Made by a program: the position numbers and the translations under genes. From Isoetes taiwanensis (taxonomy: Eukaryota; Streptophyta; Lycopodiopsida; Isoetales; Isoetaceae): a stretch of 64,000 nucleotides of DNA. The stretch spans positions 248,001 to 312,000 of the forward strand of contig JAJEKV010000221.1 of assembly GCA_021234155.1 (NCBI GenBank). Direction: 5' to 3'. Numbering within the stretch: position 1 is the first letter of the stretch; every line of letters starts with the position of its first letter. The notes under the pieces were generated by a model. The model saw only the letters and a list, made by a program, of their open reading frames with translations. It searched no databases and was not told the DNA's origin. Of the stretch, positions 18,585 to 29,226 are shown piece after piece.

Positions 18585-21255
18585 AATAGAATAGAATAGA
18601 ATAAAGTTTTTATCGTCCATGAAGACCAATTGGCCTATGGGACCCAAACAGGAGGCGCATCAAGCATATTACTGTCCGGGTTAACCCCGCCCCTCCCTCC
18701 CCCGTCCCGAAGGGTTGTTTGGGGGAAAAACCGTGACAGGAATAGGTTTGCTGTCAATTTGTACAAATATGGGGGAGATATATATGTACACATATCAGAT
18801 AAGTGCCCGAGGACCGAGCTGATCTCAACCTTTGTACCAAGCTCGTGCTCAGCATCTCATGCAGGGCTGGCCAGGGTGGACTAGCTCAGCATAGCATATC
18901 CGAATGTCATCATATGCCGGACAACTCTGAAGGGTGTGGCATTCGTCTTCCACAGCTCTAACCTGGCAGTGTTGGCAAAGCCTCTCCTGATGAGACTCCC
19001 CAATCCATCTTCTTGTCTCAATCCGGAGATGGTGTGCACCTGTCTAGATAGAGGCAATGGATCTGCGCTTTTTCATGGGTAGATGAATACACAGGTAGCA
19101 TTGCAGGGCCCCCTCCAACATGGGATTTATGTGGCGTTGGTAATGTGCCGTCTTGATCCATTCAAGGGTGTTGGCATCTTATAGCTTGATAAGGAAGCAC
19201 GTGTCAAGATAATGTCTGAGAGTGTGGCGATCTGCCTCCGTTTGCACTCGGATGCACCTATGCTCCTCGCGATATTCAATCGATCAATCGAGCTCTCTTT
19301 TCCCGCCGGCCAGACTTTTAGGCATTGAGGTCCCATTGCCCGCGGTGTAGCGGTTAGGGAGGCAGTATCGTCCATCCGGACCACCCTTTGGAAGTAGGCG
19401 ATGTGAGGGAAGCAACCCATTTCTGCAACAAGATGTCGGTATGGGACTACGGACTTAGCCCGGGGCCGTGCCAAGAAAGCTTTCTCAAGACTGCTCCAAG
19501 TCATTCCAAGTGGCGAGGGAAATCACTGGGCCCCATACCTCGACCTCATATAGAAGCACAGATTAGCACCTTAAATAGGTGTGATTAGTGGGCCCAATCA
19601 TACAACTCTGCCTTGTGGATATTGTTCTGCATTGCATAGAGTGCCTTCCAACCTGTTGCGGCTCGCAACCAAATGGAATTGTTCCAGTTCATGGCTGACA
19701 GGAACTCCATTCCCAAATATTTGTAAGCGAACACCACTTCAACATTTTGGCCACGATAAGTTAGGGTTGGAGCCCTTGGCTGGCGTGCGAATGATACGAG
19801 AACTAAATTGGTCTTGGCTAAGTTGATACGCATGTCAGTTATCTGGCAAAATGTGTCCAGGGCATCGAGATGGCGTTGCATGTCTGCCTCAGTGTGTGCT
19901 AGGAGGTCCACATCATCAACATAGATTAACTGCCTGGTGATCTAGTGTAGGAGTTGAGCCCCAGTGCCTCCATTATCAGCGAGCCATCTCTCCACCTGAT
20001 CAATATACAGGCCAAATAGTGTGGGAGGCATCCCTGGCGGACCCCGATACTGCTCGTGAATGGTTGGCCCACTGGTTGCAGTCGGTCTGTGCATGTCTCG
20101 TATAATCTGAACACCGCGTTCTGTAGTTCGGCAGGGACATCTAGCTGCTGCAGTCTTGTCCACAGCTTTTCCCGAGGCACAGTGTCAAAAGCCTTGGCGA
20201 AGTCTACGAAGCAGCAATACAGATCTTGTCGACGGTTCTTGATATCCTCCACCAGAGTCCGCAGCATGAAGATATGATCTATAGTTGAGTGTCTCGGCCT
20301 GAATCCCATCTGTGTAAGTGCCAGTACTTCTGCTGCCTCTGCCCATCCTGTCAACTGCCGCTCGAGGATCCCGGCGAGAAGCTTTGCAAACACTGAGCCG
20401 ATCATGATGGTTCGGTAATTGGTCGGGCAGTGCGGGTCTCATGCCTTGTACATTGGGGCAACCCTGCTAGTGGTCCATTGTGGGGGAAAACCTTCCCGCA
20501 ATTCCTTGTTGAACATGTCGGTTAGTACTGGTGCCATGGATGAACCTGCCCACTTGAGTAACTCCGCCTGCATGCCATCAAGGTCTAGTGCTTTTCCATT
20601 GGCTAGACGTTGCAGCCCATGTGCTATCTCCGCCTCTGTGATTTCTAGCACTGGACCCTGCGGGGGGGAGAGGGGGAGGGGTAATGCCGCCCGTGCACCC
20701 TCAGGGTTGTAGAGCTGCTGTAGGTATTGCCCCCACTGGTCTGGAGTGATGTTTTCTATGGGTGGCACTGGCCTCCTAAGCACTAGAAGATTCTGGGATG
20801 CCATTCCAGGAGGAAGAACATTTCATGTTGATGGGCCGCAATGTACCAGGCAGGCCTTTCTAGCCTTAAGGGAAGTGCGGTATTGCTTGACTGCATCCGG
20901 ACATATAGCAGGATCTGTGACTTGGTTGCACTCGGCATCGAACCACTGGTTACGTGGAAAAGTCATAGCTCTCGAGGTTTGCCAAGGCGACTTCTCCCAA
21001 AACATCTCTATGCAACAGCCCCAAGGACGTCAATGAGCCTGTCTGCCTGCTGCTCCAGTGTTGAGCACTGTGAGATGCTTGCCAGGTCCTCCATAAGCAT
21101 CTGGGAGTAAGTATGAGCGCGCTCATAGTCCAGCTTGAGCTGGGGCATACGAAGAGGTGTTGAACATGCGTCTGGAGCAACCTGTCAAGCCAGCTGCAAG
21201 TAGAGGGGGAGTCCGAGTCCACCCATTTACAGATGTAAAGTGATGGCCTGGTCAT
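18585..21255 (-). mobile_element. LINE (non-LTR retrotransposon), minus strand, degenerate
   Basis: Reverse-transcriptase element whose ORF2 is split by frameshifts and stops. From right to left: a segment around 21255-20950; ITEAEIAHGLQRLANGKA and ELLKWAGSSMAPVLTDMF (20804-20439); DYRTIMIGSVFAKLL, QMGFRPRHSTIDH, FVDFAKAFDTVPREKLW (motif A) and IGVRQGC (20442-19926); DLLAHTEADMQRHLDAL and INLAKTNLVL, KYLGMEFL (19911-19585). The catalytic pair appears as VDD rather than YADD near 19915. The 3' end, at about 18605 on the left, carries a GGCCAATTGGTC hairpin and an (ATTCT)n tail. No endonuclease domain is recognisable within the copy. Confidence 0.85.
18587..18640 (-). repeat. LINE 3' terminus: hairpin plus (ATTCT)n tail
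   Basis: On the minus strand, GGCCAATTGGTC (18624-18635) is followed by a short A/T-rich stretch and three to four copies of ATTCT. Plus-strand LINE copies elsewhere in the window end with the same architecture (hairpin near a GACC/GGTC pair, AATAA-like string, short tandem tail). Confidence 0.75.
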
Positions 21256-21471
21256 AGGTAATGCTACTTGAATTGATCCTTTAGCACTCTAGAGGTTAAA
21301 TATTCAGGAAAAATGTTGTTCAACAAATTATGCATCTTACCTTCTTATGGAATAAATAGGTGGAAATGAATTCACATGCTTTACAGACATATACTTTGCA
21401 CCATTTCCTCTATGGAACATTTAGTCCAGTTTCACTCACTGCAAAATTAAAATCTTAGTGCGAATGTAGGA

Positions 21472-21608
21472 TTTTTTTTTTTTTTTTTTTTTTTTGAAGA
21501 AAATGAAGTTTTTATATTTTATATAATAAAAAGTACAGAGTACAATGTTTCAAACTTCACAGAGGATTATTACAGGAGTAACCTCAACCTCTTCATCCTC
21601 TATGAACT
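21472..21608 (-). mobile_element. Short 5'-truncated poly(A) retro-insertion
   Basis: 137 bp flanked by the 10-bp duplication GAATGTAGGA (21462-21471 and 21609-21618). Read on the minus strand it ends in a run of about 23 A, preceded by an AT-rich 3' UTR-like stretch and an acidic reading frame end (EDEEVEVTPVIIL). It is best explained as a severely truncated poly(A) LINE or retro-copied mRNA end. Confidence 0.8.
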
Positions 21609-21724
21609 GAATGTAGGATATATAGTATTCATCTTTTGAGACAAATTGCTTAGCAACTAGGATTCAAAGCCGGAGCCCCATGAGTACTTCTACTATTCGT
21701 AATCCATACATGACAATAACATAG

Positions 21725-22289
21725 CAATGTTGTTAAAAAACCCGTTTTTTATTTTTAAAGTACCTCTATAAAAATCTTCACGTTTTTTAAAGGATTTTTA
21801 TGATTTGGTAAGGCCAAAAAAAAAAAAAAAAAATTGCACATTCTTTGCACTGCTTTATTGGACATATTTGTTACCATTAAAATGCACATTTTTGCTACAA
21901 GTTACAAGACTTAGAATGTCAACAAGTAAATCAGAAGCTTATGCTGCTATTAGAAACTATTAAGTAAAAAGATATCATAGCTATTTTGCCATTCAACTCT
22001 TAAGAGAGTTCAGAAAAACTTTATTATAGAGGCTAAGAAATATAAGAATTTTATATACAAGGATAAATAAGTTCAAGAATATCATATATTTAGATAAAAA
22101 CAAATCACAGTCTAAGGACTTTTAAGGATTTTCAAAGATTTTTAAAATTTTTTAAGATTTTAAAGATTTTTAACGTATTTTATATAAAATACGTTTTTAA
22201 AGATTTTTTCCAAAAATTTTAAAAATCTTACAAAAAATCTTAAAAAACATTTTTTAAATGTACGGATTTTGACGTACTTAACAACATTG
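21725..22289. mobile_element. Foldback (MITE-like) element, copy 1
   Basis: 565 bp bounded by perfect 12-bp inverted repeats, CAATGTTGTTAA on the left and TTAACAACATTG on the right. The interior is very AT-rich with many AAGATTTTTAAA-type motifs and a long central palindrome around 22173-22194 with ACGTATTTTAT arms. No coding sequence. A second member with the same ends is at 41945-42347. Confidence 0.75.
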
Positions 22290-22299
22290 TAACATAATA

Positions 22300-23280
22300 T
22301 ATACCCATGCACAACATGCTAGGACAACCAACATAATATCAATGCTCGCCATCATAGTTGCTCTTCCCTCTTGGAGTAGAATAACATTGTGCCCCAATCT
22401 CATGGAGTCTCAAAATATCCAAAAGAATATCCCATGATTGTGGAACAAATTATTAAACACGATAATATGAGAATAACCACTACTTGCTAGTATGTCCAAA
22501 TTTCTATATTCTTGCTATCCCTTCGTTTGTTCGAAACTTAAAATACCAGCTCCGTATGTGGCCAAATCTGTTCATTTTGCTAGCTCTTTGCTCTTCTAAG
22601 ATTTCATCAAGAATATTTTGGTGAATGAATTAAGCTCCTCATCAAGTGCAATCTATATTAAAAGGGATTTCCTTCCTCACAACTCAAACAAGTTCCTCAC
22701 ATTAATTGCATTTTCTTGCGTCACAATATAAACAATTTAGGATTCCCACAAATTTTGAATAGATGGACATTAACAGTGGGTGTTGCCCCACAACTTTGGA
22801 ACCAAAGAAATGTTCGTGATGGCCTTGACTGTCGTGATAAATTTCTTGTATAAGTAATGTAGATGTTTGATCTCATTTACCTTCATCTAAGTAATGCAGT
22901 AATCTTATAGAAACCCCATAAACACAAGCCCATGCTTATGTGAAGCAACCCTTAGCACTCGTTTGTTAATTTATAGTTTCTCTCTTTATATAGCAATTTT
23001 TATCTCTTGATTTTGCTTTCCTAGTGCCTTTGCAGATTCAAACTATTTGGCCATTTGTTTATCTCCCGTTCAAGCACACAAATCTTTACAAGCACAATAA
23101 CAAGTTGCTTCTTTTCTTTTTCCCCAAATGTTAGATGGATTGCATTTGCATGCTGAAAATAATAACCTGAGGTTCTATAAGTTTTCAATCTAGAATTTAG
23201 AGGTAAAAATGACCTTAATCCATAGTGGACATTTTTGTTGACGTAATGACGACACCTTTAAATTATGCCATTATTCTTCT
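22300..23280. other. Anonymous AT-rich sequence
   Basis: No open frame of useful length, no repeat or RNA gene that I recognise. Confidence 0.4.
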
Positions 23281-23284
23281 AAAA

Positions 23285-23680
23285 TTATAATGCGAAACAT
23301 GACTTTGTATTCTCAGGAGCGGCGCCGCTTCCCCTGCACTGTGCTTTCTTCTTCCAGAAATCCATGGCTATGGCCTGCTTCTGGCTCTGAGCATTATAAA
23401 AGATCATTTCAAGGCATTGAGAAGGAGCGATTTCAAGCTTTCGAGGTGTGCATGTCTTTGGCAGACAATCGCCGATGATGCTTAATAGCAAAGCCCGGAG
23501 GAGCCCAAAATTTCCCTCTTTTTCCGCCTTTGCGTCTCCCGTCTTGGCCCTTCTCATATTCTGGACATGGTTTTGCACACTAATTGCTTCCTGCTGATTT
23601 ACTCCGGCAAAGAAAGACTGCCTCTGCTCCTTTGTTGCTGATTTCCTTGAGGACATCCCATGAGAAATACTCTGAATCAT
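23285..23680 (-). CDS. Hypothetical protein, 131 codons
   Basis: An open frame from ATG at 23680 encoding a basic, Gln/Lys-rich protein (MIQSISHGMSSRKSATKEQR at the start). No domain, signal peptide or membrane segment is recognised. It has no partner repeat in this window and could be a chance frame in a GC-richer island. Confidence 0.2.
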   Translation of the reverse strand: MIQSISHGMSSRKSATKEQRQSFFAGVNQQEAISVQNHVQNMRRAKTGDAKAEKEGNFGLLRALLLSIIGDCLPKTCTPRKLEIAPSQCLEMIFYNAQSQKQAIAMDFWKKKAQCRGSGAAPENTKSCFAL

Positions 23681-23924
23681 TTCCCTGTTTCTGGAGGCTA
23701 GATTTGAATGGGACCTTTCAAAAACCCGTCTTCTGATCTTCTAAGCAAAAAATTGGGGCCTCTTCAATCGATGCTAAAGCAAACTGGCAGATTGCATCAT
23801 TTCGACAACATTGCCTGCCCACAAACTGCGCTTGAAGGTCGACTATGGCGGGTTCTAGAACTTCTCTAAAACTACGTGGCATAACTAGATAGGTGGAAAT
23901 TTAAAGGTGCCGTTCATTACGTCC

Positions 23925-24072
23925 TGTAGTTGCCATGAGTCAGGCATTCCGGTTGTAAAGGGCACCGGCGGCGCCACCAAACTCGGCGGCTCCACCGCTC
24001 GTGCATCGTCTCGTTTGGCGGGGCCGCCGGAGCCCTTTACAGTGCGGAATGCCCCTCCTCCTGGCAATTACA
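23925..24072. repeat. 148-nt near-perfect hairpin
   Basis: Left arm 23925-23981 and right arm 24014-24072 are reverse complements with few mismatches: TGTAGTTGCCA against TGGCAATTACA, GGCATTCCG against CGGAATGCC, GTAAAGGGC against GCCCTTTAC, CCGGCGGC against GCCGCCGG. The 32-nt loop is CG-rich. No target duplication or conserved MITE end was identified. It could be a small foldback element or a precursor-like hairpin transcript. Confidence 0.8.
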
Positions 24073-24376
24073 TAGTACATAAAACCAGTGCACTAATACA
24101 AATGGCATCCACTATAAATACAAATAAATTAATACTTGTTATTTGCTACCAAAGGCGCCACTCCAACAGCGGGAAAGAAAATGAAAATGAAAAAAACGTG
24201 GAAGAATTTAATGTGAAGTTTGTTATCCAGAGCTTATCCACAGGTCACGAGTTGATCAATTCTTATCCGAGGATAACCCAAAGAAAGGTAGCCAATCAAT
24301 TCTGATCCTAATACAAGGAAAGGTTTTACTATAAATTCTAATCAGGCAGGCACTGTGCGTTGTAGTTAAGGCTGAA

Positions 24377-24916
24377 ATGGCGAGTAAGAATGCGGTTCTG
24401 ATGCTGCTGAAAGATCTGACATTATATGCTTACAGTGATGCTGATTGGGGAGGAGACTTGTCTTGCAGAAAATCCACATCAGGTTATGCAATATTCCTAG
24501 GTGGTGGTGTAATTGCTTGGAGAAGCAAGAAACAAAGTGCAATAGCTATGAGCCCAGCAGAAGCTGAATATGCAGCTTCATCCTTGGTGGCAAAAGAAAT
24601 ATCATGGTTGAGAAGTCTACTTGATGAACTAAACTGCCAGCAAACAGGGCCAACTCAAATATTAACAGACAGTCAGAGCTGCATTGCCATTGTTAAAAAT
24701 TCTGTAGATCATGAATGCACCAAACACATTAAATTAAATATTCATTTCATTAGGGATCTGGCAGCTAAGAATTATGTTCAGATGCAGTATGTCAATACAG
24801 CCCAGCAGATTGCAGACTTATTCACAAAAGCCTTACCAGAAAGCAAATTTCAGCAATTCAAGGCTGGCTTGAAAGTAGCAGAATTATGTGCTGAAGGAGG
24901 AGTGTTAGAATTTTGA
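24377..24916 (+). pseudogene. Ty1/copia RNase H, C-terminal end of pol
   Basis: A 179-codon intact frame starting within the RNase H domain: LYAYSDADWGGD, RKSTSGYAIFLGGGVIAW, SKKQSAIAMSPAEAEY, ILTDSQSCIAIVKN, TKHIKLNIHFIRD, and QIADLFTKALP are the standard copia RNase H and tail motifs, with catalytic Asp in SDADW, Glu in AEAEY and Asp in TDSQS. It lacks the reverse transcriptase, integrase and gag, so the element is 5'-truncated at about 24375. The frame ends next to a purine-rich tract (GAAGGAGGAG). Confidence 0.9.
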
Positions 24917-25140
24917 AGGTTCAGCACATAATAATAGGGCATGAAAGCTTGATTCTGCAATGCAGAGATTGTTAGAATTCAAGCTGTACATTAGAGTACA
25001 TAGATGTACATTATATATATTGATGTACATTAGAGTACATTTTAGATACATTGATGTACATTAGAGTACATTAGACACATTGAAGTACATCATGTACATC
25101 ACTGGCCTATGGCCTTCTGTTTCCGGCTGTTGGCCTTTCA
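24898..25140 (+). repeat. Probable copia LTR fragment with minisatellite
   Basis: After the purine tract GAAGGAGGAG the sequence TGTTAGAATT occurs (24911) and again after GCAGAGAT at 24969; either may be the LTR start. From about 24985 to 25105 a degenerate minisatellite of TTGATGTACATTAGAGTACA-type units (about five copies) follows. I could not define the LTR end or a matching 5' LTR. Confidence 0.5.
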
Positions 25141-25239
25141 ATGTCATTTACTCCATGTATTTACAGATTACACGGAATACACACGGTGCACAGATTGCTC
25201 CCATTCTATTATGGTTTCTGGTTTGGTTCACTTGATGTT

Positions 25240-26005
25240 GCAGGTTTGCACCAGTTCATAGCTGATACACTTTTCCAACAAACAGCTCCACCACTTGGGC
25301 TAGGCATCACAAGCTTAACCCCAGTAATCATCCAAGGAGAGGCGTACCTAAGCCTCCACGATATCAAGAACCTCCCAGAGTGCAGGGACAAGGGCTACAG
25401 GATAGATGAGCTCCTACATCTCTTACGTCAACAACCGGACCTTAATGACTTCATCGACCGGGAGACACAGGACTTCCCCATCAGCATAAGGGAGGTCCCG
25501 ACGTACACTGACCAATCATCGACGGATATAGAAGCCTACACTGGCATTAGGCAGATGATGGCACAACAAGAGTTACCCACAGAGGAGGAGTTCATAGCGA
25601 TCCACGAGCGGATGGAAATCAGAGGAAAAACAACGAGTGCGCTCCTACCCAAAGACCTCAAAGAAGAAAGCACACCAAATAACAGATAGAGGCAGTATCA
25701 ACGTAACATCTCCTAAGTCCATGTTCGGCGATTACAGGGAGATGATAGCAGTACCAGTGGACGAATACCCCGGAAGACATAGGGCTGCAATCAGAACCAG
25801 AGAGGAGGCGGGGGAGGCAGAGCACGGCAAAGGACGGAGGAGCCGACCTAGCCAACAACCACAGACCAGTCAAAGGCAACTCAAAGGAGCGATGGCATGT
25901 GCAATGGAGACGACAACAATTCCAGGCATAGCGGAGGCATCTCACAACGAAGCAAAGTCCAAGCAACAGGAGTCGCACTCAGAAATTCAATCGGCCGAGA
26001 AATAA
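25240..26005 (+). pseudogene. Second copy of the LGLGITS-family accessory protein
   Basis: Homologue of the chromovirus accessory block A, here on the plus strand. A 182-codon frame (to 25689) reads PPLGLGITSL, GEAYLSLHDI, DELLHLLRQQP, DFIDRETQDFPISIREVP, IRQMMAQQELPTEEEF, IRGKTTSALLP; a second frame (25637-26005) continues with DYREMIAVPVDEYPGRHRA and a Gln/Arg/Glu-rich tail. The order of blocks matches 13310-12790, so the two loci share a protein of at least 200 residues. Here it lies just downstream of the copia LTR with no gag-pol attached. The upstream 100 codons of the frame do not match and may be chance. Function unknown. Confidence 0.65.
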
Positions 26006-26430
26006 CGCTGTCTACCCGACGATCGCTATCTCAGAGCTTTGAAGACATGCAACAATGCCCGACTGCAACAACCAGGTGATCGTACTCAAGCGATCAATGG
26101 CACTACACATCTCCAAATGACACACTGCATGTACGGACGCTGAGCAACACTCCACATGACGTAAACACATTAAGGAGGAGCATTTTCAACTCAAGAGTTC
26201 ATATCGAGCAACGTTCTCCGCGACTTGGGATAACGACCTCAGATCACACACGAAGGTCAACTACAGTCGCAACACCTCAAGGAACCCCGGAGTCAAGTAG
26301 AACGAGGAAGATGCAGCAAAACCAAAGAATCAAACGTGATTGGAGGAGGGAAAATCCTAAAGGAGTATAAACATTTAAGCATATGCTCTTCTATAAATTA
26401 GAAAAGTGGATGAATTAAAATCCCAATATA
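26006..26430. other. Non-coding continuation downstream of the accessory ORF
   Basis: AC-rich sequence resembling broken coding sequence, in the style of the preceding ORF, but no frame longer than 60 codons. Likely the decayed rest of the same element. Confidence 0.35.
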
Positions 26431-26547
<117 letters not shown>

Positions 26548-26847
26548 ATTATATATATACAATTATATTATGGGTCCTATGGGGGGTTGAAAGTTTGTAG
26601 AGATTCATCCTGGCCGTCGATTTTCTGAGGTGTCGCGACAATAGCCCTTGGATTTGATGGGGGGGCATGCATGGGGCATGGATGGGGCATGCACCCCATC
26701 CTCAAGCCGTCGCCGACGGCACGTGAGAAATCGTGGCCCTTGATTTTAAGGTTAAGGAAGGTGCAAGGAAATTGTTAATAGATTGATCTACCGGCCCATC
26801 TCTAAGATGGATTTGTTCAGACGATGACACTTCAAACAACCCCAAGC

Positions 26848-26866
26848 AGCCCCTTTATTTGGGGCT
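26848..26866. repeat. Short GC hairpin, copy 1
   Basis: AGCCCC TTTATTT GGGGCT. The loop and stem recur at 27061-27095. Confidence 0.7.
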
Positions 26867-27060
26867 TTTGATGTGGCCCTGTTAGATCTAGGGGATTCAA
26901 TTGGGCTTTTTATGTAGACCGTCCATCCTGAAATTAGGGCATTTTATATTTAATGTTTATTAAATATTGGATGTGCAAGGAAATGTAAGGAAATTGTATT
27001 ACATTTAATATGGGGTGAGGTGGCACTGGCAGCAATTAAGCATCATTAATTACATTGTTA

Positions 27061-27095
27061 ATATGAAAAGCCCCTTTATTTGGGGCTTTTCATAT
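27061..27095. repeat. Short GC hairpin, copy 2, 14-bp perfect arms
   Basis: ATATGAAAAGCCCC, loop TTTATTT, then GGGGCTTTTCATAT. The same core lies 214 bp upstream, and sequence around both cores (GGCCGTCCAT, GCAAGGAAATTG) is partly shared. Confidence 0.8.
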
Positions 27096-27168
27096 CGGCC
27101 GTCCATTTTATCTAGACCCATTGATGTGTAGCATTGCTCTTCCGTCTCCCCCGCACCAACTAGTCGCC

Positions 27169-27400
27169 ATGGCCTCTAAGGTAAAGTTCGGGTCCTCTAT
27201 TATGATGAAATGCGGCATTTTGTTTCTATTTACAGCGGCAAGATGATATGGCAGGATTGTTTAAAAAAAGGAGTGCCTGGCATTGATCCGGATTGGGTTC
27301 TGCAAGCAGATGCTCGGATTTGTATGGGATGCAGATGCTCGGATTTGTATGGGAACCCTAAACGGCTGACCAGCTTTGCCGGATTCGACCGGAAATAGGC
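27169..27400 (+). other. Possible first exon or small ORF
   Basis: CGCCATGGCC at 27166-27175 is a strong plant start context and the frame ATGGCCTCTAAG is followed by GTAAAG, a possible splice donor. Just downstream (27305-27352) a 24-bp segment containing CAGATGCTCGGATTTG is duplicated in tandem. Nothing else supports a gene. Confidence 0.2.
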
Positions 27401-27811
27401 TGGCTGGGTTTATTTAGTATCTGGGAAAATGGATTTCGGCTTCAACTTGGTGACAATTTTACTCGGTTTTAAAACTTAAGCCTTTCACATTAATGTTTAT
27501 CTTTCCGGAATGACGAACTAGGCTTACAGGTAAACCGTCTATTGACAATTTTTTCATTTTTGTTCTTTGCTCTTCGGTTCCATGGTACTTTGATATTTGG
27601 CTGCTGAGCAGGTTTATTATGTTTCCAAAGGAAATTTTTGAGATGCTGATAAACGATATTCCACTGTAAAAAATCACTATGAGATTATACTGAATGCAAA
27701 TTCCTTGGTAAAGGAAGGCCAGGACGAATTTGGTCGCCACAAAGCCAGAAGGTAACGTTTTTCCCCCTGCCCTAAATTTCGTCTGTAAGCAGGGCCCTTT
27801 CATGCTTGAAC

Positions 27812-28150
27812 ATTCGGGATTGCCTGGGAGATCTTTGACAAGCTTCCAGTTCGAGATGATGTCTCTTGGACACAAATTATGGTGGGTTTTGTTGAAGGTG
27901 AGTTTGGACACAAAGCAATGAAGTTATTTGAAGAAATGAACCTGGAGGATGTTTTCTCTGATGATGTCATCTTGGCTGCCAGTCTAAACCTTTGCAGGAG
28001 CATAGGAGCCATAGAGAAGGGTCGAGAAATCCACTCTCAGCTTATCCGGCAAGGGTTTGAAAGCAATTTATCTCTTGGCAACTCCCTAATTGGTATGTAT
28101 GCCGATTGTGGTTCACTTATAGAGGCATTTGTAGTTTTTGACAGTCTACC
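27812..28150 (+). pseudogene. PLS-class pentatricopeptide repeat protein fragment
   Basis: PPR proteins bind organellar RNA. The segment 27812-27880 reads IFDKLPVRDDVSWTQIM and, after a frame change, 27879-28150 reads GHKAMKLFEEMNLEDVFSDD, LNLCRSIGAIEKGREIHSQL, NSLIGMYADCGSLIEAFVVF. These are about two and a half 31-36-residue PLS repeats of the type found in editing factors with E/DYW tails. Neither a start with targeting peptide nor a DYW end is present; a triple VLPV-type duplication follows at 28140-28185. It is a fragment, probably a pseudogene. Confidence 0.8.
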
Positions 28151-28299
28151 AGTTCTACCAGTTCGTGACAGTTTACCAGTTCGTGCCATATATCAGCTGG
28201 ACGCCACTTTGTTAACTTTATTCAACATGGCCAGGCTTTTGAAATATCTAAGAGGGTTTTGAAAAATCAGATCTCTGGTTAATCACTGCCGGCCAGGAT

Positions 28300-29220
28300 T
28301 CATTGATGATGAGGTGGGAACTACAGTTTGATGGCAGTTCTACTTGTGTGCAAGAGGTTATGTCTACTTGTGTGCAAGAGCTTATGTCTGTGCGCACTAT
28401 TTCTAGATGCGTCCCTTTCTTTTGCTCGTTGCTCAATTTAGGATAGTTTAAATTTATTTTAGACCTCATCAGAAAAATGGGCATAACTCCCATAAACAAG
28501 CTCCATTTTCGGTGCGAGAACATGCGTTGGAAAGGTTGGAGAAAGATCTACAAATGATCTTAGGTGTATATTTTTCAGATTCGTAGCAGAAATGGTGCAA
28601 AACAGCGAAAACGTCTATGCTATATCCAGATAGTTCTTGCAGCAAAACTTTGAAAGCTGATTGGCATTACTTCTCTATAATGATCTCCCTATTATAATGA
28701 TCTCCCTATGCTTTCATAAGTTCACGCCTTTACAGATGAAGTCCGAGCCTCCTCTTGAAATGGACGGAGCTCGTTTCTTCTTCTGGGCTTCCACCATAAG
28801 AGCCAGTTCCACGGATTTTCCAGAACGACATGTATGTTCTTCTGCCTTGCAAATTCTTTACCGTAATCTATAATATTTTACAGATTCTTCTAACAATCTG
28901 TTGAAAACTCTGCAGAAACAAGGCGGCAATTTCTGCATCCTGGAAATCTCTGAAGATTGGACAACCCAAGATGCTGCCCCTGCAGCGTTTCTTAGCCTGT
29001 CAGCTTTAGATGCCAACAAGCCTATTATTGGATCATCCTGAGCATTCCTAGCAGTGTAAGTCACTTATTAGGGGAAATTACTGAAGCTTGACGTCATTCA
29101 AGAGGATGCTAAGGTAGATGAGCATGAGGCACCTCTTTGATCTGCCAGTAAGGTTCCCAAGCCAATCCTGACAGTGTCAGGCTGAAGAAAGATATTCATG
29201 CAAGGGACTCACTTCTTCAT
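28300..29220. other. Anonymous sequence with possible gene debris
   Basis: A frame at about 28895-29040 reads NLLKTLQKQGGNFCILEISE and ends at a stop; splice-like pyrimidine tracts are frequent. A 25-bp motif (CTACTTGTGTGCAAGAGSTTATGTCT) is repeated at 28339-28390. No family recognised. Confidence 0.3.
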
Positions 29221-29226
29221 TGACAA

